From Micromonospora avicenniae (GTDB lineage Bacteria > Actinomycetota > Actinomycetes > Mycobacteriales > Micromonosporaceae), in assembly GCF_900156065.1 (NCBI RefSeq), contig NZ_FTNF01000028.1:1-64000 (forward strand): a DNA stretch of 64,000 bases, written 5' to 3'. The notes beneath the pieces were generated by a model. That model was not told where the DNA came from. It ran no database searches and saw only the letters and a list, made by a program, of their open reading frames with translations. Numbering within the stretch: position 1 is the first letter of the stretch; every line of letters starts with the position of its first letter. The position numbers and the translations under genes are program-made. Of the stretch, positions 15,520-22,423 are shown in pieces.

Positions 15520-16074
15520 GTGCTCACCATCCGTCCCGAGGAGCCCGACGACGCCGAGGCGATCGCCCGGGTGCACATCCGAGGCTGGCAGGCCGGTTAC
15601 GCCGGCATCATGCCGGACGAGGTGCTGGGCCGGCTGAACGTGACCGCCTGGGCGCAGCGCCGACGGGACCTCGGCACCGCCGACCCGGAGCACCCGTTCA
15701 CCACGCTGCTGGCCGAGGCCGGCGACGCGGGGATCGCCGGCTTCGCCTCCTTCGGGCCGTACCGGGTCGACCAGGATCGGGCCAACCTCGACCTGACCCG
15801 CGGCGAACTCCTCGCCCTGTACGTCGACCCGGCGCACTGGGGCGACGGTACGGCGCAAGCGCTGTTCGCCGCGGCCTGTGCGGGGCTGGCGTCCCTGGGT
15901 TTCACCGGGTACCGGGTCTGGGTGCTGGAGGAGAACCATCGGGCCCGGCGGTTCTACGCGCGGGCCGGACTGTCACCGGACGGAGAGTGGACCACCTACC
16001 CGGTTCCGCTCACCGGCGGGCGCCCGCCCGTCCGGCTCGTCGAGCTGCGGTACAGCGGACGCCTCGTCGCCTGA
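15520..16074 (+). CDS. GNAT family N-acetyltransferase
   Basis: 184 residues. The N-terminus (LTIRPEEPDDAEAIARVHIRGWQAGYAGIMP) is typical of the GNAT subgroup with a WxxxY segment. Motif A is seen as LYVDPAHWGDGTAQALF and motif B as WVLEENHRARRFYARAGLSPDG. Substrate is unknown. It starts at GTG 15520 with tagaggcatagaac just upstream, compatible with a leaderless transcript. Its last 102 bases overlap the convergent 3' end of the GT87 gene on the opposite strand. Confidence 0.85.
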   Translation: MLTIRPEEPDDAEAIARVHIRGWQAGYAGIMPDEVLGRLNVTAWAQRRRDLGTADPEHPFTTLLAEAGDAGIAGFASFGPYRVDQDRANLDLTRGELLALYVDPAHWGDGTAQALFAAACAGLASLGFTGYRVWVLEENHRARRFYARAGLSPDGEWTTYPVPLTGGRPPVRLVELRYSGRLVA

Positions 16075-17253
16075 TCCGGGCGGGGCCGGCCAGCGGCGGA
16101 CCGGCAGGAAGGCCATCAGCGCGAGGCTGATCCACACGTACGTGTTGCTGCCGAGGAAACCGTCCAGCCCGGTGAAGTCCTGCTCCCAGGACCAGACGAT
16201 CCGGCTGGTCAGGAGCCCGTACCCGACGAACGCGGCGGCCAGCAGCAGACTGCGCCGCAGCGTACGGGCGGAGGCGGCCATGGCGTTGTCGACCAGGAGG
16301 ATCAGCGCCGGCAGCAGCCAGACCAGGTGGTGCACCCAGGTCACCGGGCTGACCAGGCACATCACCGCGCCGGTCAGCGCCAGCCCGGTCGCCTCGTCAC
16401 CGGCGGCCGCGGCGCGGTGGGACCGCCACGCCCAGAGGGCCAACGTGCCGAGCACCAGCACCAGCACCAGCCAGGCGAGCGTGCTCGGATGCACCGGGTC
16501 GAGCCGGGCCACCACCCCCCGCAGCGACTGGTTGGAGACGAACGCCAGCTCGCCGACCCGGCCGGTGTTCCACAGCGCCTCGGTCCAGAACTCCCGCGAG
16601 GCGTCCGGAAAGAGCGCGGCGGCCACCAGGGTCGCCGCGGCCGCGGTGACCATCGAGGTGACGGCCGCCCGCCAGCGCCGGGTCACCAGCAGGTAGACGA
16701 TGAAGATGCCCGGAGTCAGCTTGATCGCCGTGGCCAGCCCGATGCCCACGCCGGCCCAGCGGTTGCCGCGCGGGAGCAGCCGGAGCAGGTCGACCGCGAC
16801 CAGGAAGAGCAGCAGCATGTTGACCTGGCCGAAATTGACCGTCTCACGCATCGGCTCGTACGCGGCGGCCAGGCAGAGCGCCACGGCGAGGACGAACCAG
16901 CGGGTCCAGCCCGCCCGCCGGGAGATCGGATCGATAAGCCACCAGAAGAGCACCACTGTCACGACGACCGTGGCGGCCACGCTGACGACGATGGCGGCCA
17001 GCCACGGCAGGTACGCCATGGGCAGCATGACCAGGGCGGCGAACGGCGGGTAGGTGAAGCCGTACTGGGTCAGCGGCCGCAGGTAGTCGTAGATCTCCCC
17101 GCCGTCGTGCACCCACCAGTTGAGCGCACCGTAGTAGACCTGGAGATCGAAGAAGCCGTGCCGCACGGCCGCGACGGAGAGGAAGGCGGTCACCGCGACG
17201 GCGAGCAGCAACACGCCCACCACCTGCGCGACCGTCCTACTGGCACCCTGCAC
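15973..17253 (-). CDS. GT87-type polyprenol-dependent mannosyltransferase family membrane protein (DUF2029)
   Basis: 426 residues with about ten hydrophobic segments. Actinobacterial GT87 enzymes transfer mannose from polyprenyl-phosphate-mannose to cell-envelope glycolipids on the outer face of the membrane. The first extracytoplasmic loop carries the family features FDLQVYYGALNWW and YGFTYPPFAALVMLPMAYLP; the aspartate in FDLQVYY is the likely catalytic residue. GTG 17253 is chosen because ggaggcggcgatc precedes it; longer readings to 17286 or 17346 have no ribosome site and run into the divergent neighbour. The C-terminal ~45 residues are polar and lie in DNA that also encodes the end of the convergent GNAT gene. 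Donor and acceptor are inferred from the family. Confidence 0.82.
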   Translation of the reverse strand: MQGASRTVAQVVGVLLLAVAVTAFLSVAAVRHGFFDLQVYYGALNWWVHDGGEIYDYLRPLTQYGFTYPPFAALVMLPMAYLPWLAAIVVSVAATVVVTVVLFWWLIDPISRRAGWTRWFVLAVALCLAAAYEPMRETVNFGQVNMLLLFLVAVDLLRLLPRGNRWAGVGIGLATAIKLTPGIFIVYLLVTRRWRAAVTSMVTAAAATLVAAALFPDASREFWTEALWNTGRVGELAFVSNQSLRGVVARLDPVHPSTLAWLVLVLVLGTLALWAWRSHRAAAAGDEATGLALTGAVMCLVSPVTWVHHLVWLLPALILLVDNAMAASARTLRRSLLLAAAFVGYGLLTSRIVWSWEQDFTGLDGFLGSNTYVWISLALMAFLPVRRWPAPPGSGDEASAVPQLDEPDGRAPAGERNRVGGPLSVR

Positions 17254-17291
17254 GATCGCCGCCTCCCTCGCCCTGCGTAGGCTCACGTCCC

Positions 17292-17897
17292 ATGGCTCTC
17301 GGGTACGTCCGCCCGGCGCGTCCGGAGGACGCCGGCGAGATCGCACGCATCCAGCTCGCGACCTGGCGGGTCGCCTATCGCCGGATCCTGCCCCGGCACG
17401 TCCTGGAGAACCTGGACGAGGCGTGGCTCGCCCGGCGGTGGACCGCCGCGGTGCAGGAACCGCCCTCGGACGCCCATCGGGTGCTGGTCGCCGTCGAACA
17501 GGCCGAGCAATCGTATCTTGTCGGGTTCGTCGCCTCCGGGCCCGCCGACGCCGAGGCGCTCGCGCCGAACGAGCCCGCCGAGTCGCTCGGAAGCGGCGTC
17601 GCGGCCGTCACCGATCTGCTGGTGGAACCACGGTGGGGCCGGCGCGGGCACGGCAGCCGGCTGCTCGCCGCCAGTGTCGAGCTGTGGCGCTCCGACGGCT
17701 TCGACCGCGCGGTGGCCTGGGCGTTCGACGGCGACGAGGCGACCCGCAAGTTCCTCACCAGCACCGGCTGGTCGGCCGACGGGGCGGCCCGCGCCCTCGA
17801 CGTGGACGACATGCTGGTCCCCCAGCTTCGCCTGCACGTGGCGCTCGCCGCCGAGCCCGCCCCGACCCCGCCCGCCCCGGCCGCGCCGGTCGACTGA
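17292..17897 (+). CDS. GNAT family N-acetyltransferase
   Basis: 201 residues, GNAT fold with the same N-terminal style as the gene at 15520 (GYVRPARPEDAGEIARIQLATWRVAYRRILP). Motif A is VTDLLVEPRWGRRGHGSRLL and a C-terminal AxxFLxSTGW-like segment (TRKFLTSTGWSADG) is present. A Pro/Ala-rich tail of ~20 residues ends the protein. It diverges from the GT87 gene with about 38 bp between starts, so the two probably share a promoter region. Acyl acceptor is unknown. Similarity to the other GNAT gene in the block suggests they are paralogues. Confidence 0.83.
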   Translation: MALGYVRPARPEDAGEIARIQLATWRVAYRRILPRHVLENLDEAWLARRWTAAVQEPPSDAHRVLVAVEQAEQSYLVGFVASGPADAEALAPNEPAESLGSGVAAVTDLLVEPRWGRRGHGSRLLAASVELWRSDGFDRAVAWAFDGDEATRKFLTSTGWSADGAARALDVDDMLVPQLRLHVALAAEPAPTPPAPAAPVD

Positions 17898-17927
17898 ACG
17901 TCCAGCCGGCGGGCCGAGGCGATCGGT

Positions 17928-18818
17928 TCAGCCCTTGTCGGAGCCGTCGTTGGCGTCGCGCACGAAGTAGCGCTGGAACACCACGAAGATGATCGCCACG
18001 GGAATCGTGGCGAGCAGAGCGGCACCGAGCTTGAGCGGGTACTGGCTGCCCTTGCCGAGCGACCCGCTGACCAGGTCGGCCAGACCGCGCGGCAGGGTGA
18101 ACAGGTCCGGGTCCTGCACCGCCACGAGGCTGTGCGGGAACTCGTTCCAGGAGCCTTGGAACGACAGGATGGTCAGGGTGATCAGCGCCGGCTTCGCCAT
18201 CGGCAGCACCACCGACCAGAAGGTGCGGAAGACGCTCGCACCGTCGATGCGAGCCGCCTCCTCGACGCTCACCGGGACCGACTCGAAGAACTGTTTCATG
18301 ATGAACACGCCGGCCGCGTCGGCGAGCAGCGGCACGACCAGCCCGGTGTAGCTGTTGTAGATGCCGAGCTGGTTGAGCACCAGGAACTTCGGGATGAGCA
18401 GCACCACCGGGGGTACCGCCATGACCGCGACTACCGTGGCGAAGAGCCAGGCGCGGCCGCGGAACCGCAGCCGGGCCAGCGCGTACCCGGCCAGCGAGTC
18501 GAAGAACACCCGGCCGGCCGTCACGAGCACGGTGACCAGCAGCGAGTTGCCCAGCCACAGCGGGAAGCTGGTGCCCGCGAAGATCCGCTCGAAGCCGGCC
18601 AGCGAGAGCGGGTCGGGGAACGGTGAGAGCGGGTTGGCGGACGCGTCGGGCTCGGTCTTGAACGAATTCCCGAGTTGGATCACGAACGGGTAGAGGAAGA
18701 CCAGCCCGAAGAAGATCAGCGTGGCGTACCCCAGGACCCGGGAGACCAGGCTGCGGCCGGCGTGGCGCCGCCGCGTGGGTGTCGCCGCGGCCGGCGGGCG
18801 GTCGGTCAGCACGGCCAT
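17928..18818 (-). CDS. Sugar ABC transporter permease (MalG/CUT1 type)
   Basis: 296 residues with six predicted membrane helices. The binding-protein-dependent transport motif is EAARIDGASVFRTFWSVVLPM, the EAA loop that docks on the ATPase. ATG 18818 is chosen because it lies just after the stop of the partner permease and is preceded by ggaaagg; a start at 18851 would overlap it. Together with the gene at 18821 and the binding protein at 20012 it forms a CUT1 importer. No ATPase gene is present in the window, so the importer likely uses a shared MsiK-type ATPase encoded elsewhere, as is common in actinobacteria (inference). Confidence 0.92.
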   Translation of the reverse strand: MAVLTDRPPAAATPTRRRHAGRSLVSRVLGYATLIFFGLVFLYPFVIQLGNSFKTEPDASANPLSPFPDPLSLAGFERIFAGTSFPLWLGNSLLVTVLVTAGRVFFDSLAGYALARLRFRGRAWLFATVVAVMAVPPVVLLIPKFLVLNQLGIYNSYTGLVVPLLADAAGVFIMKQFFESVPVSVEEAARIDGASVFRTFWSVVLPMAKPALITLTILSFQGSWNEFPHSLVAVQDPDLFTLPRGLADLVSGSLGKGSQYPLKLGAALLATIPVAIIFVVFQRYFVRDANDGSDKG

Positions 18819-18820
18819 GT

Positions 18821-19942
18821 TCACGACCTTTCCGGTACGCGTCGGCGCCACCGGCCGCGCGGCCGGTCGACCGGGTCACGGTCGGCCATCACCCGGCGCT
18901 GGATCAGGGTCAACACGATGATGATCAGGAACAGCACGAACGAGATCGCCGCGCCGGAGCCGTAGTCGAACTCCCGGAACGCGGTCCGGTACGACAGGTA
19001 GGCCGGGGTGAGGGTGGTCTTGGCGGGGTCGCCCTGGCTCATCACGTACACCTGGTCGAAGACCTGCCAGGAGCCGATCAGGCCGAGCGTCACCACCAGG
19101 AACATGGTCGGCTTGATCATCGGCAGCGTGACGTACCGGAAGCGCTGCCAGCGGCCGGCGCCGTCGAGGGTGCTCGCCTCGTCCAGCGCCACCGGCACGT
19201 TCTGCAGCGCGGCCAGGAACATCAGCATGAACGTTCCGCTGGTGGTCCAGACCACCAGCGTGATGATCGAGACCATCGCGACGCTCGGGCCGGAGAGCCA
19301 GTCCCACCAGCTCAGCCCGAACGGCCCGCCGCCGGTCAGTGCGGCGGGCGGCTGGTCGACCCCGAGCGCGCCGAGGAGCAGATGCAGCACGCCCCGGGGG
19401 TCGGCGAACCACTGCGGGCCGGCGACGCCCAGCAGGCCGAGCAGCTTGTTGACCGCGCCGGAGTTGGCGAAGAGGAACAGGAAGACCACGCTGATCGCCA
19501 CCGAACTGGTGACCGACGGGAAATAGAAGGCGCTGCGGAAGAAACCCTTCCCCTTGAGCCTCCGGTTGTTCACGATCAACGCCAGGCCGAGGGCGAGCGC
19601 GGTCTGCACCGGCACCACGATCCCGACGTAGTAGACGTTGTTGCGGAGACTCGTCATGAAGTCACGCCGGTCCAGCCCGTCCTCGGCGAAAAGCCGGGTG
19701 TAGTTCTCCACCCCGACGAACGGCACGTTCCGGGTGAACGGGCTGCCCTGGCCGTTCCAGTCGGTGAGGCTCACCCAGAGCGCCATCAGGATCGGCAGCA
19801 GCAGGAAGAGCCCGAGGATCACGATGACCGGGGCGACGAAGAGCCAACCGGCGAGATTCTCGTTGCTCCGGGTGCCGCGGCCGCGCCGCCGAGGCGCGTC
19901 GCCGCGTACGGTCACCCGCGCCGCCGGTGCCTCCGTTGCCAT
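18821..19942 (-). CDS. Sugar ABC transporter permease (MalF/CUT1 type)
   Basis: 373 residues with a polar N-terminal tail and six to seven hydrophobic segments. The EAA loop is seen as ALDEASTLDGAGRWQRFRYVTLPM. A longer-than-usual periplasmic loop lies between the middle helices (about residues 175-225, with HLLLGALGVDQPP), as in some CUT1 MalF-like permeases. Start ATG 19942 follows aggaggg at a spacing of four. It pairs with the MalG-type permease two bases downstream. The set is transcribed from the LacI gene through the binding protein toward 17928. Confidence 0.92.
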   Translation of the reverse strand: MATEAPAARVTVRGDAPRRRGRGTRSNENLAGWLFVAPVIVILGLFLLLPILMALWVSLTDWNGQGSPFTRNVPFVGVENYTRLFAEDGLDRRDFMTSLRNNVYYVGIVVPVQTALALGLALIVNNRRLKGKGFFRSAFYFPSVTSSVAISVVFLFLFANSGAVNKLLGLLGVAGPQWFADPRGVLHLLLGALGVDQPPAALTGGGPFGLSWWDWLSGPSVAMVSIITLVVWTTSGTFMLMFLAALQNVPVALDEASTLDGAGRWQRFRYVTLPMIKPTMFLVVTLGLIGSWQVFDQVYVMSQGDPAKTTLTPAYLSYRTAFREFDYGSGAAISFVLFLIIIVLTLIQRRVMADRDPVDRPRGRWRRRVPERS

Positions 19943-20011
19943 TGTCCCTCCTGATCAGACAGGAGGTGCGCGGCGCGGGCCCCGGCCGAGACCGGGACCC
20001 GCGTACACACC

Positions 20012-21259
20012 TCAGTCGCCGAGCGCCGCCTTGGCGTTCTTGTCGAAGTTCGCCAGGATCGTCTTCGGGTCACCGGTGGCCAGCCCCTGCAGGCCGGCTT
20101 CGAGATCACGCAGGACGCTGTCCATTTTCGGCGCGTTCACCGGGCCCTGCGCGTACTCGGCGCCGTCGACGAAGGGCTTGTCGGCCGGGAAGGCGCTGAG
20201 GTACTGGTCGCGGACGGACTGGCGGGACGGCATCACACCGAACGCCCGCGCGAAGGACATCTGCTGCTCGCCGCTGGTCATCGCCTCGACGAACTTGATC
20301 GCCTGCTCCTTGTACTTCGACTTCGCCGCGATCCCCCAGCACTGGGTGAAGGAGAGCGTGCCCTTCCCCTTCGCGCCGGCCGGCAACGGCACGACCTTGT
20401 ACTTCACGTTCGGGAAGTCGTTCTGCAGGGCGCCCTTGATCCAGTTGCCCTCGATGGTCATCACGGCCTTGCCCCGGCCGAACGCCTCGCCGGACCAGCC
20501 GGCGTCCAGCTGCTTCGGGTACTGGGCCAGCCCCTTGGTGAGCAGGTCCTTCACGTACTGGAGGGCGGCCAGGTTCTCCGGCGTGTCCGCGGTGGGCTGC
20601 TTGCCGTCCTCGCTCATCAGCCAGCCGCCGTTCTGCACCAGGAACGCGCCGATGCGGTCCCGCGTGTCGCCCAGCGCCAGCGGCACCTGTCCCTTCGCCT
20701 TGATCTTCTGGGCGGTGGCGGTGAGCTGATCCCAGGTGGTCGGGATGTCGGCGTCGGTCAGACCGGCCTTGGCCCAGAGGTCGGTGTTGATCTCCAACGC
20801 CAGCGTGGAGAAGTCCTTCGGGGCGCAGTAGAGCTTGCCGTCGTGGGTGAACGTGGTACGCAGGCTCTCGTAGAAGTCACCGGTGTTGCTGATCTTGTCA
20901 CCGTACGGTTCGAGGGCGCCGACGCTCGCGTAGTCGGCGAACTGGGCCGCGTCGACGTAGAAGACGTCCGGTGGGGTGCCGCCGGCGAGGCCCTGACCGA
21001 GCTGCTGGGTGAGGTCCTGCGCGGGCGTCACGGTGGCGGTGTTGCCCGACTCACCGGCCCACTTGGCCGCCGCGTCCTGCACGGCCTTGGTCTCGGCGTC
21101 ACCGGACGAGCCGATCAGGATCTGCAGGTTGGCCGGGCCGCTGGACTGGGCGGTGCCCTCGGAGTTGTCGTCGAAGCCGCTGCCACAGGCGGCGGAGCCT
21201 AGTAGTGCGACGGCGGCGAGGCCGGCCACCGCCACCCGGGCGAGGGGTCGAGGTGCCAT
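20012..21259 (-). CDS. Sugar ABC transporter substrate-binding lipoprotein
   Basis: 415 residues. A type II signal peptide with lipobox ending at Cys25 (LLGSAAC) anchors it to the outer face of the membrane. The mature part is an SBP family 1 (MalE-like) bilobal fold: NLQILIGSSGDAETKAVQDAA near the start, PDVFYVDAAQFADYA, and the hinge-proximal GKAVMTIEGNWIKGAL. An aggag lies six bases before ATG 21259. The gene follows the LacI regulator by 24 bp and precedes the two permeases by 69 bp, so all four probably form one operon. The ligand is presumably an alpha-glucoside or maltodextrin, judged from the divergent debranching-type gene; this is inference. Confidence 0.92.
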   Translation of the reverse strand: MAPRPLARVAVAGLAAVALLGSAACGSGFDDNSEGTAQSSGPANLQILIGSSGDAETKAVQDAAAKWAGESGNTATVTPAQDLTQQLGQGLAGGTPPDVFYVDAAQFADYASVGALEPYGDKISNTGDFYESLRTTFTHDGKLYCAPKDFSTLALEINTDLWAKAGLTDADIPTTWDQLTATAQKIKAKGQVPLALGDTRDRIGAFLVQNGGWLMSEDGKQPTADTPENLAALQYVKDLLTKGLAQYPKQLDAGWSGEAFGRGKAVMTIEGNWIKGALQNDFPNVKYKVVPLPAGAKGKGTLSFTQCWGIAAKSKYKEQAIKFVEAMTSGEQQMSFARAFGVMPSRQSVRDQYLSAFPADKPFVDGAEYAQGPVNAPKMDSVLRDLEAGLQGLATGDPKTILANFDKNAKAALGD

Positions 21260-21283
21260 CTGGTTCTCCTGTTCGGGGATGGG

Positions 21284-22276
21284 TTAAGCGGTGTGCCGGA
21301 GCACCAGCGAGGGCTGGAGCAGCACGGGTTCGGGGGACTGCTGGTCGCCGTCGAGGACCGCGGTGAGCAGGTCCACGCAGCGGGCGGCGGCCTCGCCGAG
21401 GGGCTGGCTGACGCTGGTCAGCCCGACTGCGGCCGCTACCGGGGTGTCGTCGAAGCCGACCACCGCGACGGCGGGGTCCGTTGCCCGTACCGCCTGCAGA
21501 GCGCCCAGGGCGAGCGAGTCGCTGGCGCACACCACGGCGGTCGGGGGCTCGCCGGAGCTGAGCAGGTCACGCATCGACCACTCACCCTCGGCGATGCCGT
21601 CATCGACCGCGCGGTCCAGGCCCGCCGGGTCGATCCCGGCGGCGCGCAGGCTCTCCCGCCAGCCGCTGCGGCGGTCGTCGCCGACACCGGAGCCGGCGGG
21701 CCAACCGAGGAAGCCGACCCGGCGGTGGCCGCGCTCGAGCAGGTGCTCGGTCGCCCGGGCGGTGCCCGCCGCGCCGTCGACGTCGACCCACGGATGCGCC
21801 GTGGGGTCGTCCCAGGGACGGCCGAAGGCGACGAACGCCACCTCCCGTTGGGCCAACCAGGTCGTCCGGGCGTCGCCGTGGTCGGTGCCGGTCAGCACGA
21901 ATCCGTCGAGGTCGTACGCGCTGAGCAGGTCGTCGTAGGCGGCGATCTCCCGCTGGGTGTCGCCGGCGGTGTAGAGCAGTACGCGGTAGCCGGCCAGCTC
22001 CGCGGTCTCGGTGAGTCCGTGCAGGAAGCGGTCGAGCACCGAGCCGTTGATGCCGTCCCGGGTCGGTTCGATCCGCATGGCGATGAGCCGCGAGCGACCG
22101 GTGCGCATCTGCCGGGCGGCCTGGCTGACGCGGTAGCCCAGGACGTCGATCGCCTCCTGGACCCGCTGCCGGGTCTCCTCCCGCACGATGTGCGGCGTGT
22201 TGAGCACGTTGGACACGGTCTGGCGGCTCACACGGGCGTGCCGAGCCACCGTCGCGATGGTCACCTTTTCGGCCAC
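21284..22276 (-). CDS. LacI family transcriptional regulator of the sugar importer
   Basis: 330 residues from GTG 22276, preceded by gagaggg at a spacing of five. The N-terminal helix-turn-helix (residues ~5-26: VTIATVARHARVSRQTVSNV) and hinge helix (VSQAARQMRTGRS) are canonical. The periplasmic-binding-protein-like effector domain follows, with VVGFDDTPVAAAVGLTSVSQPL near the C-terminus. It is the first gene of the importer operon and diverges from the debranching-type gene. The 42-bp operator pair at 22295-22336 lies 19 bp upstream of its start. Autorepression and repression of both units, relieved by an imported sugar, is the likely scheme (inference). Confidence 0.93.
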   Translation of the reverse strand: MAEKVTIATVARHARVSRQTVSNVLNTPHIVREETRQRVQEAIDVLGYRVSQAARQMRTGRSRLIAMRIEPTRDGINGSVLDRFLHGLTETAELAGYRVLLYTAGDTQREIAAYDDLLSAYDLDGFVLTGTDHGDARTTWLAQREVAFVAFGRPWDDPTAHPWVDVDGAAGTARATEHLLERGHRRVGFLGWPAGSGVGDDRRSGWRESLRAAGIDPAGLDRAVDDGIAEGEWSMRDLLSSGEPPTAVVCASDSLALGALQAVRATDPAVAVVGFDDTPVAAAVGLTSVSQPLGEAAARCVDLLTAVLDGDQQSPEPVLLQPSLVLRHTA

Positions 22277-22294
22277 AAAATCCCTCTCGCCATC

Positions 22295-22336
22295 TTGAAC
22301 GATCCAATTTGGATAAGGCAGGATTGGATCGTTCAA
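22295..22336. promoter_or_regulatory. Paired LacI-type operators in inverted orientation
   Basis: A 13-bp element ttgaacgatccaa (22295-22307) is repeated in perfect inverted form as ttggatcgttcaa (22324-22336), 16 bp apart. Each copy is itself an imperfect palindrome around a central CG, as in LacI-family operators. Centre-to-centre distance is 29 bp, near three helical turns, so two dimers could bind the same DNA face. The pair covers the divergent promoter region: ttgaac on the minus strand could be a -35 for lacI. A weak -10 for the plus-strand gene may follow near 22347. Confidence 0.85.
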
Positions 22337-22364
22337 GTTTCTGGAATGTTTCGCACTTTGCACT

Positions 22365-22399
22365 GGCCGGAACGGCTTTGTCAAGACGTCGTTCCGGCC
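22365..22399 (+). promoter_or_regulatory. Hairpin in the leader of the debranching-type gene
   Basis: A 10-bp perfect inverted repeat (ggccggaacg / cgttccggcc) with a 15-nt loop lies between the operators and the GTG start at 22424, ending 24 bases before it. It may be a transcript leader structure or a binding site for a second regulator. No T-run follows. Confidence 0.45.
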
Positions 22400-22423
22400 G
22401 GTGGCAGGATCTGGAGCCACATC

